Assembly (NCBI RefSeq): GCF_001885585.1
Contig: NZ_LSRP01000001.1
Coordinates: forward strand, 1 to 64,000
Reading direction: 5' to 3'
Source of the DNA: Pararhizobium antarcticum
GTDB taxonomy: Bacteria > Pseudomonadota > Alphaproteobacteria > Rhizobiales > Rhizobiaceae
Length of the DNA: 64,000 nucleotides
In this document: one piece after another, positions 58,134 through 64,000 of the stretch
Layout of the letters: every line of letters starts with the position of its first letter
Position numbering within the stretch: the stretch's first letter is position 1
The notes under the pieces: model-generated
Seen by the model: only the letters and a program-made list of their open reading frames with translations
Told to the model about the DNA's origin: nothing
Databases searched by the model: none
Made by a program: the position numbers and the translations under genes

Positions 58134-58344
58134 CGTCCCTATCTCCCAGAATTCTGCGCGCTCCGCGGTCAAGCCGTCCCGATCCGCACATCATATGAAA
58201 CCAAATATAAAACCAATTCCTGCGACGCCATCCAGCATAACGCGCAAAGCATCGTCCACTGGCCATATACAAAGCGGCGATGAAGCGCAATAAAAACCCG
58301 TCACGCAAAGCTGTGGCATATAGTTTCGGCTTTGCCCGCGATGA

Positions 58345-59100
58345 TCAGAGCGGCATCCGCGTTCGATGCTGCGTTGTCATCGCGAGACGGGCGGTGGGCC
58401 GGACCGTCAATGGCGTGAAGGAAGCCCGCTCATTGCCGTTAAACATCATCCTGCGCTCGAAAGGCTCGGAATCAAAAAACGGAAAGCGGGTATAGAGCCA
58501 AGGCCGGATTTCGCGCACGCGGGCGGCAAGCAGCGTCAGGTCGATCTTGTAGTTGCCGCAGTTCTTCTGCGGGGAAACGATGGTATCGGCATCGAAGACC
58601 CGCTTGTAGAATGCCGCATGCTGCGGCTTGACCAGCGACAGGCAGCGATCAACATCGAAATGTTCCGAAGCCATGGTCGCGACGCGGAGCGTCAGATAAG
58701 GAATGGCCGGCATCTCCTTGAGGATTTCCGGATCGGCGGCGAGCCGCACGGGGTCTATCAGGCTCATGCCGGCATCAAGAAAACTGTCGATCTCTTTGCC
58801 GAAAACGGATCCCGACGAACTGGCCCGATGCTCAGGCGTGACGTGATGGACACGCACCGTGCTGATCAGGCGCTCCTCGTAGTAGATGCCGAAGACATAG
58901 GCATGGCTGTCGAAGTCGATGTCGTCGATCAGCGTCGAGCCGGACAAAGGCAGGATATCCGCCATCTTGTAGGCCTTGAAGCGGATGCGGGCGACATCTT
59001 CCATGTCCTCGCCGGACTCGACCCGCCGGTACTCTACATGGTCCAGCAACTCCAATAGTTTTTCGGAAAACCGATTCCGCGTCGAGCCAATAGCGTCCAT
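58345..59100 (-). CDS. FeeM-like N-acyl amino acid synthase (GNAT fold)
   Basis: A 251-residue protein with features of the FeeM/acyl-homoserine-lactone synthase-related family. MEDVARIRFKAYKMADILP is the N-terminal core, VFGIYYEERLISTVRVHHV and EIDSFLDAGMSLIDPVRLAADPE mark the central part, and TLRVATMASEHFDVDRCLSLVKPQHAAFYKRVF is conserved. Relatives transfer fatty acyl groups from ACP to amino acids. Product unknown here. GAGG about 8 nt before the ATG. A CtrA-like motif and an inverted repeat precede it. Confidence 0.65.
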   Translation of the reverse strand: MDAIGSTRNRFSEKLLELLDHVEYRRVESGEDMEDVARIRFKAYKMADILPLSGSTLIDDIDFDSHAYVFGIYYEERLISTVRVHHVTPEHRASSSGSVFGKEIDSFLDAGMSLIDPVRLAADPEILKEMPAIPYLTLRVATMASEHFDVDRCLSLVKPQHAAFYKRVFDADTIVSPQKNCGNYKIDLTLLAARVREIRPWLYTRFPFFDSEPFERRMMFNGNERASFTPLTVRPTARLAMTTQHRTRMPL

Positions 59101-59113
59101 GAATAATACCTCG

Positions 59114-59128
59114 TTAACGAAATATTAA
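59114..59128 (-). promoter_or_regulatory. CtrA-like binding motif before the FeeM-like gene
   Basis: On the minus strand TTAA-N7-TTAA with a C following (TTAAC) matches the CtrA consensus TTAA-N7-TTAAC. It lies 14-28 bp before the start codon, between the probable promoter and the ribosome site, so binding would be expected to repress. AT-rich surroundings raise the chance of coincidence. Confidence 0.35.
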
Positions 59129-59169
59129 TCTATCAAGCCGCATCGGCGCCACAATGGGGACGAACAATT

Positions 59170-59191
59170 TTAACAATTTACCATTTGTTAA
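59170..59191. promoter_or_regulatory. AT-rich inverted repeat upstream of FeeM-like gene
   Basis: TTAACAA (59170-59176) and TTGTTAA (59185-59191) are perfect 7-bp arms with an 8-nt spacer, 70-91 bp before the start codon. Possible operator; the protein is unknown. Confidence 0.4.
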
Positions 59192-59339
59192 GGTTAATGA
59201 ATCGTAAACTTTTTATTACAACAAATCGCACTTAACTATGAATATTCACGGAATACGCGGCTGAATCGCACAGAAATAAACTCTGCGGATCAAAAGGAGA
59301 TCGCAGATGAAGCCGTACTCGGCATCAATGTGGGCTGTA

Positions 59340-61646
59340 TCAGGCGGTGCGCCGGCGCCGTTTTGTCGACGGTCTCTTCTTCGCCAGGGTATCGCAGAGA
59401 TCCACGATCGAGAAGGATGGCATAGGGGCCGCGAACACATACCCCTGCACCAGATCGGCGCATTTGAACTCGTTGATCAAGGCGAGCTGGTCTTCGGTCT
59501 CGACCCCTTCGATGACGATCTTCAGCCCAAGCTCGCGCGACAGGTTCACAGTTCCCCGCAGCAGCTTGAAGCGGCGTGCGTCCTCGCGGATGTTGCGAAC
59601 GAACGAACGGTCGATCTTGATAATATCAAGCGGCAGCGCATCGAGATAGCTAAGGCTGGAATAGCCGGTTCCGAAGTCGTCGATGGCGATGGTGATGCCA
59701 CGTGCCCGCAGCTCCTGCAGGATGGTCTGGACCTTGACGGCCTCTTCCAGAAGGCAACTTTCGGTAACCTCGAGATGCAGCCGCGCCGGGTCAAGTCCGG
59801 TTTCCGTCAGTGTATCGGTGATGAACGCAACGATATCGCTGTTGCGCAGGTCGAGGGCAGAAAGGTTGACGGACACGGCAACATGGGACGGCCAGGTCAT
59901 GCAGTCGCGGCAGGCCTGGCGCAGCATGATATGGGTGATTTCCGAAACGACGCCCATTTCCTCGGCCAATTGGATGAAGACCACGGGCGATACGGGACCG
60001 CGCTCGCGGTGCGTCCAGCGTGCCAGCGCCTCGCAGCATTCTATCCGGGTTCCATCCGGCAGGAACATCGGCTGATAGGCCACGGAAAGATTATCGTTGT
60101 CCAGGGCTTCCCGGAGATCTGATTTCAGCTTCTGGCGATCGAGATAAAGCGCATCCATCTCCGCTTCGAAGGCCGTGCATCCACCCTTGTTGCGGCTCTT
60201 CGTCTCGAACAGCGCCAGATCGGCCTTGATCTGCAGATCCTCCAGCCGGAAGCCGCTGCTGGAACTGATGACGTAACCGGCACTCATGGACATGTTGAAG
60301 GTAAAACCGCTGGCATTGTAGGAACCGCGCATCTGCCCGTGTACGGCGCGCATACGGTCTTCCAGATCGTCACGATTGTCCGCATTGGGGAAGAACAGCA
60401 CGAATTCGTCACCCATCAGGCGCGCCGCAATCGCTGTATCGATGCTGACCTTTTTCAAGCGTTCCGCGATGACGCACAGGAGTCGATCACCGACCACATG
60501 GCCCTTGGTGTCATTGACATGCTTGAACTCGGCCACATCGAGAACCATGAAACCGATCGGCCCGGCCTGCGTCCGCTCGGAAAGGGCATTGCTGACGAGA
60601 TCGGCGAAATAGTCGCGGTTGGGCAGGCCCGTCAGCGTATCGAAGCGGACCATCTGCAGGATCTTCTTCTCCGCCCTGACCCGCGCCGTGACATCTTCGA
60701 ATATCAGCACCACACCGCCGTGGGCGCGGCGGCTGGCGGAGAATTCCAGAAACAGGTCATCGGAGAAGGGGATGAGCGCGCGCGACTGCACGCCTTTCAT
60801 CAATTGGTCGAGTTGGCGCAACACCTGTTTGGCCCGATCTTGCTCCAGGAACGTATGGCGCACCCCGTAGCGCAAAACCGCATCGAGATGGCAATCCTTG
60901 AGCCGAGCCTGATCGCCGAGATTGAGCAACTCGCAGGCACGCCGGTTGGCGACAAGAATGCGGTTCCCCGAATCCAGCATGAACAGACCATGCGGCATAT
61001 TGTTGAGGGCGACATCGAAGCGCGCCGCAATCGTCGAGATTTCGCGCGCCGCCTTGACATTCTTGTGGAGGAATTCGCGGACACCGGTTGCCATAGACCA
61101 TGTGGTCAGGATGAAGGGAACCATCAGCAAGGCCAGGAGAGCCATGAAACCATCGAGCAAGGCGAGCAGGCCAATCACGATCGGTCCGCAGGCCGAGAAG
61201 GTCAGCATCACCACCGCACGCGCCGAACCGTAATTTCGTCCGACTACGGAGACCATGGTGGCAAGCGTTACGGAGATGCAGGCCAGTTCAGCAAAGGCAT
61301 CCCGGGAGACGAGAATGGAATAGCCGCAGGCAGAACCGAGCGTAATGGTCGCGCAGACCGCGCCGGCATTGTAGCGGTTTTCCCACATGCGAATGCCGTT
61401 GAAATCGAGTGCCGAACGATCGACATGGTCGAACCGGCGCATGCCAACACTTCGGCCCAGCCAGATGACGATGACGGCAGCGCAGCAGGCAAGATAGAAG
61501 GGATCGGAGGTTTTCGCGAAAACAAGGCTGAAGGTCACGACATGCGAAAGCATGCCGATCAAGAGAGTCTGGCGATACTCATAGAGAGAACTCACGAACG
61601 AAAGATAGACATCGGTCGGAAGAGCGCCCTGTTCTGTTGCTTTCAT
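59340..61646 (-). CDS. Membrane PAS-GGDEF(degenerate)-EAL protein, probable c-di-GMP phosphodiesterase
   Basis: A 768-residue protein. About residues 30-190 hold several hydrophobic helices, then a PAS domain (about 205-325), a GGDEF domain and an EAL domain. The cyclase motif reads MGDEF (411-415) and the usual DxD before it is DVA, so cyclase activity is doubtful. The EAL domain has CEALARW (539-541), LEVTES, IDDFGTGYSSLSYL, KIDRSFV and IEGVETEDQL, all key residues for cyclic di-GMP hydrolysis. AGAGGG precedes the ATG. Confidence 0.93.
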   Translation of the reverse strand: MKATEQGALPTDVYLSFVSSLYEYRQTLLIGMLSHVVTFSLVFAKTSDPFYLACCAAVIVIWLGRSVGMRRFDHVDRSALDFNGIRMWENRYNAGAVCATITLGSACGYSILVSRDAFAELACISVTLATMVSVVGRNYGSARAVVMLTFSACGPIVIGLLALLDGFMALLALLMVPFILTTWSMATGVREFLHKNVKAAREISTIAARFDVALNNMPHGLFMLDSGNRILVANRRACELLNLGDQARLKDCHLDAVLRYGVRHTFLEQDRAKQVLRQLDQLMKGVQSRALIPFSDDLFLEFSASRRAHGGVVLIFEDVTARVRAEKKILQMVRFDTLTGLPNRDYFADLVSNALSERTQAGPIGFMVLDVAEFKHVNDTKGHVVGDRLLCVIAERLKKVSIDTAIAARLMGDEFVLFFPNADNRDDLEDRMRAVHGQMRGSYNASGFTFNMSMSAGYVISSSSGFRLEDLQIKADLALFETKSRNKGGCTAFEAEMDALYLDRQKLKSDLREALDNDNLSVAYQPMFLPDGTRIECCEALARWTHRERGPVSPVVFIQLAEEMGVVSEITHIMLRQACRDCMTWPSHVAVSVNLSALDLRNSDIVAFITDTLTETGLDPARLHLEVTESCLLEEAVKVQTILQELRARGITIAIDDFGTGYSSLSYLDALPLDIIKIDRSFVRNIREDARRFKLLRGTVNLSRELGLKIVIEGVETEDQLALINEFKCADLVQGYVFAAPMPSFSIVDLCDTLAKKRPSTKRRRRTA

Positions 61647-62116
61647 GAACCCTCTGCTCCGGTTTGAAGAAGTGTTATTCCGGAGGCTTTAACGAAAGAT
61701 TGCATCCATTGGCATGTAAAACAGACTGCCGATGGCACCACTCTTCAGTGGAGACACGACTGCCCAGCGTATTCAACCCCATATTGCAGTGAAACCTAAA
61801 GAATACGCGCCTTTTACAACCATGCATGGAGAACGGGTGCAAAATCTTTTTGCTCGCATTTGCGCTTCGGAACATCACAAATCTGACTGTTCAACAGGTT
61901 AAATCCGGAAATGGTTACCCGGTCTCTAAGAGTTCCGGCCAGATCTTGCCACTTTGGCGCAAAGGCTTTGCCGATCGCCTCATCTCAAAGCGTAAGCCGC
62001 CATGCAATCCGATTGACTTCAGGCCCTTTGTCAAGGCAAAGCGGAGGGCAAGGATCGCCGATGGACGCGCCGATACCGCGACAAACCGCCGCCGAAACAT
62101 TGCCTGGAGACGGACT
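61647..62116. other. 470-bp gap between EAL gene and divergent amidotransferase gene
   Basis: I see no gene with a ribosome site. A longer plus frame (from 61826) runs into the downstream gene but gives no recognisable protein. The region must hold promoters for both directions. Confidence 0.45.
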
Positions 62117-62872
62117 ATGCACAAGCCGATCGTTGCCATTCCGGCAGACTTCCGCGAATTCGACGGGAATGTCTGGCATGGCGTTCCGCATCAATATGTC
62201 CGCGCTGCCGTCGAGGGTTCCGGGGTCATGGCCTTCCTTGTGCCGGCGCTGGAAAGCGGAAACGATGCGGACGCGATTCTTGACCGCGTGGATGGTCTCC
62301 TCGTCAGCGGATCCCGCTCCAACGTCCATCCTTCACTTTATGGAAAGGTCGCCGTAGACTCAGACGGCCCTTTCGACCCGGGCCGGGACGCGACCAGCCT
62401 GCCGCTGATCCGCCGGGCACTGGAACGCGGCGTTCCGCTTCTGGCCATCTGCCGTGGTATCCAGGAACTCAATGTCGCGCTCGGGGGCACACTGGCCAGC
62501 GAAATCCACGATGTTCCCGGCAACTGGGACCATCGCAAACCGGATGTCCCGGATCTCGACATAGCCTACGGCATTCGCCAGAACGTCGTCATTCGTGAAG
62601 GCACCTGCCTTGCCTCGGTGCTGGGCGCAGGCTCCGTGCAGGTCAATTCCCTGCATCGCCAGGCCATTTCCAGGGCCGCGCCGCGTCTTGCGGTGGAAGC
62701 TGTGGCCGAGGACGGCACCATCGAGGCGGTGTCTGTCATCGATGCCAAGGTCTTTGCCGTCGGCGTGCAATGGCATCCGGAATACTGGGTCGGCACGGAC
62801 GGCCCGTCCTCCACCCTGTTTGCAGCCTTCGGCGATGCCGTCCGGGCCTATGCCGCAACCAAGGCTGGCTGA
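62117..62872 (+). CDS. Class I glutamine amidotransferase-like gamma-glutamyl hydrolase (PuuD-like)
   Basis: A 251-residue peptidase C26 family protein: VIPADFREFDGNVWHGVPHQYVRA at the N-terminus, nucleophile loop LLAICRGIQELNVALGG (Cys) and GVQWHPEYW (His). PuuD hydrolyses gamma-glutamyl-GABA in putrescine breakdown; relatives act on other gamma-glutamyl amides. The frame is open to 61826, but GGAGACGG before this ATG and the match of the N-terminus fix the start. No other puu genes are near. Confidence 0.88.
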   Translation: MHKPIVAIPADFREFDGNVWHGVPHQYVRAAVEGSGVMAFLVPALESGNDADAILDRVDGLLVSGSRSNVHPSLYGKVAVDSDGPFDPGRDATSLPLIRRALERGVPLLAICRGIQELNVALGGTLASEIHDVPGNWDHRKPDVPDLDIAYGIRQNVVIREGTCLASVLGAGSVQVNSLHRQAISRAAPRLAVEAVAEDGTIEAVSVIDAKVFAVGVQWHPEYWVGTDGPSSTLFAAFGDAVRAYAATKAG

Positions 62873-62877
62873 ACGGA

Positions 62878-63849
62878 TCAGCCTGCCTTGCGGGTAAACG
62901 GTGTTTCCGGCACCGGCGTCAGCGCTTTGCCGGTCGTAAACCAGGCCACGAGATTGTCGACCACCAGATCGGCCATGCCGTTGCGGGTCGCCTGAGAGGC
63001 CGAGCCGACATGCGGCAGCAACGAAACATTCTCCAGGGCCATCAGATCGTCGCCGACATGCGGCTCGTTTTCGAAGACATCAAGGCCGGCACCGGCGATC
63101 ACGCCGCGCTGCAACGCATCCGTCAGCGCAGCCTCGTCAACCGTCGAACCACGCCCGACATTGATCAGCACGCCATTGGCACCCAAAGCAGCCAGAATCT
63201 CGGCATTGATCGTCTTTGACGTGCTGTCCGTTCCGGGAACGATGACGATGATCGTATCGACAGCCGCGGCCATGTCCTTCAGCGTCGGATGATAGACGTA
63301 AGCCAGCCCCTCGCGTGCCGTCCGGGTGTGGTAATGAATGGCGACGCCGAAACTTTCCAGGCGCTTGGCAATGGCAAGACCGATGCGGCCCATTCCATAA
63401 AGCCCGACAGTGCGCCCACGCAGCGTCAGCGGCGACAGCGGGAAAGCCCCGTCGCGCGCCCACCGACCGGCCCGCAGCCAGCGCTCCGCCTGCGGCAATT
63501 GCCGCACGGTGTTGAGCAGAAGACCGATGGTCGTATCGGCCACCTCCTCCGTCAAGACATCCGGCGTATTGGTCAACACAATACCTTTGTGGCCGGCGTG
63601 GACCGCATCGACACCATCATAGCCGACGCCGAAATTGGCGATGATTTCGAGATGCGCGAACGCATCCATGAACGCTGCAGAAATCTTGCCCTGGACCGCA
63701 ATGCCGGAAATGCCGGCTGATAGCTCCGGCGTGATCAGTGCCGGATCGGCCGCAGAGACGAAAACCGGCTCGAAATGATCCGGCAGGCGATCGAGCACAC
63801 GCGTGTTGATTTTTCCGGGCACGAGAATGCGGGGGCGGCCTTGCGGCAT
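62878..63849 (-). CDS. D-isomer specific 2-hydroxyacid dehydrogenase
   Basis: A 323-residue NAD(P)-dependent dehydrogenase: N-terminal substrate domain, NAD-binding GLYGMGRIGLAIAKRL, catalytic Arg (INVGRGSTVDE), Glu (LDVFENEPHV) and His (LLPHVGSAS). It matches glyoxylate/hydroxypyruvate reductase-like and 2-ketogluconate-reductase-like members; the substrate cannot be fixed. Convergent with the hydrolase gene, 5 bp apart. A LacI-type regulator lies directly upstream on the same strand and may be co-transcribed. Confidence 0.9.
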   Translation of the reverse strand: MPQGRPRILVPGKINTRVLDRLPDHFEPVFVSAADPALITPELSAGISGIAVQGKISAAFMDAFAHLEIIANFGVGYDGVDAVHAGHKGIVLTNTPDVLTEEVADTTIGLLLNTVRQLPQAERWLRAGRWARDGAFPLSPLTLRGRTVGLYGMGRIGLAIAKRLESFGVAIHYHTRTAREGLAYVYHPTLKDMAAAVDTIIVIVPGTDSTSKTINAEILAALGANGVLINVGRGSTVDEAALTDALQRGVIAGAGLDVFENEPHVGDDLMALENVSLLPHVGSASQATRNGMADLVVDNLVAWFTTGKALTPVPETPFTRKAG

Positions 63850-63871
63850 GATGCGCTCCTTTGGAATCGAA

Positions 63872-64000
63872 TTATGAAAGGTCGGATACGGGAATGCGCA
63901 ACGGGCCGGTGGACTGGCGGATACGCATTTCCGGCTTGATCAGGTGGATACCATCCGGTTCGTGACTGCCCGACAGTTTGTCGAGCAACGCGCGTGCAGC
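63872..64000 (-). CDS. LacI-family regulator, C-terminal 42 residues only
   Basis: The visible end reads LLDKLSGSHEPDGIHLIKPE, then MRIRQSTGPLRI and a stop, the usual C-terminus of LacI/GalR regulators (a strand, then R-x-STG). The 5' part lies beyond the window. It is 22 bp upstream of the dehydrogenase and on the same strand, suggesting control of sugar-acid metabolism. Short evidence only. Confidence 0.7.
   Translation of the reverse strand, partial: AARALLDKLSGSHEPDGIHLIKPEMRIRQSTGPLRIPVSDLS

Noticed and set aside
59307..60122. Plus-strand frame with a good AAGGAG site that runs antisense into the EAL gene
   Set aside because: Only the first 11 codons lie outside the EAL gene, and the product shows no family motif. 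It could be a very short leader peptide, but nothing supports that.
60339..61667. Plus-strand frame opposite the PAS-GGDEF region
   Set aside because: Antisense shadow with His/Glu/Asp-rich composition and no motif.

Overview
The window looks like a stretch of chromosome from a Rhizobiaceae alphaproteobacterium (Rhizobium/Agrobacterium/Sinorhizobium relatives). The evidence is high-GC coding sequence, a glgP-glgB-glgC-glgA-pgm glycogen operon of the Agrobacterium type, sarcosine oxidase soxBDAG, a three-gene pntAA-pntAB-pntB transhydrogenase, a CpdR response regulator, an alphaproteobacterial aa3 oxidase subunit IV, a ROSE-type heat-shock leader and a small RNA resembling the rhizobial alpha-r8/MmgR family. 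There is no phage, insertion sequence, CRISPR array or plasmid backbone; it reads as stable core chromosome with a few lineage-specific cassettes. All statements of homology come from reading the sequences, not from database searches.

Layout. 1-6 kb: glutamate synthase gltD (cut by the window edge) and gltB on the minus strand. 6.4-11.3 kb: threonine aldolase, an SBF-like transporter, a small heat-shock protein with RpoH promoter and ROSE-like leader, a probable structured small RNA divergent to it, a lysophospholipase-like hydrolase and histidinol phosphatase HisN. 11.5-17 kb: MmgR-like sRNA, N-formylglutamate amidohydrolase, cpdR, tRNA-Val(GAC), a secreted basic protein, a secreted tyrosine phosphatase and ilvD. 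17-20.5 kb: VOC proteins and a divergent MarR regulator / DUF899-DUF1579-VOC cassette around a strong palindrome. 20.6-23.1 kb: a GAF-PAS-GAF-HWE sensor kinase with its single-domain response regulator.

23.3-30 kb: a tight three-gene operon (transglutaminase-DUF2126 fusion, circularly permuted ATP-grasp-alpha-E fusion, second transglutaminase). This is the best candidate for a poorly described biosynthetic or peptide-modifying system here. 30-31.4 kb: an orphan TadG-like vWA protein. 31.6-40.7 kb: the glycogen operon; the debranching enzyme glgX sits apart at 43.7 kb, beyond a PPOX-like flavoprotein and a divergent EamA exporter / LysR pair. 45.8-47.3 kb: MaoC-like hydratase and a PAS-GGDEF cyclase, followed by a mosaic repeat.

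47.6-52.8 kb: soxBDAG for sarcosine oxidation, which feeds methylene-tetrahydrofolate and glycine. 53.2-54.6 kb: rpsU and a TPR lipoprotein. 54.7-58.1 kb: transhydrogenase operon and COX subunit IV. 58.3-61.6 kb: a FeeM-like N-acyl amino acid synthase and a membrane PAS-(degenerate GGDEF)-EAL protein. 62-64 kb: a class I glutamine amidotransferase-like hydrolase, a D-2-hydroxyacid dehydrogenase and the 3' end of a LacI-family regulator.
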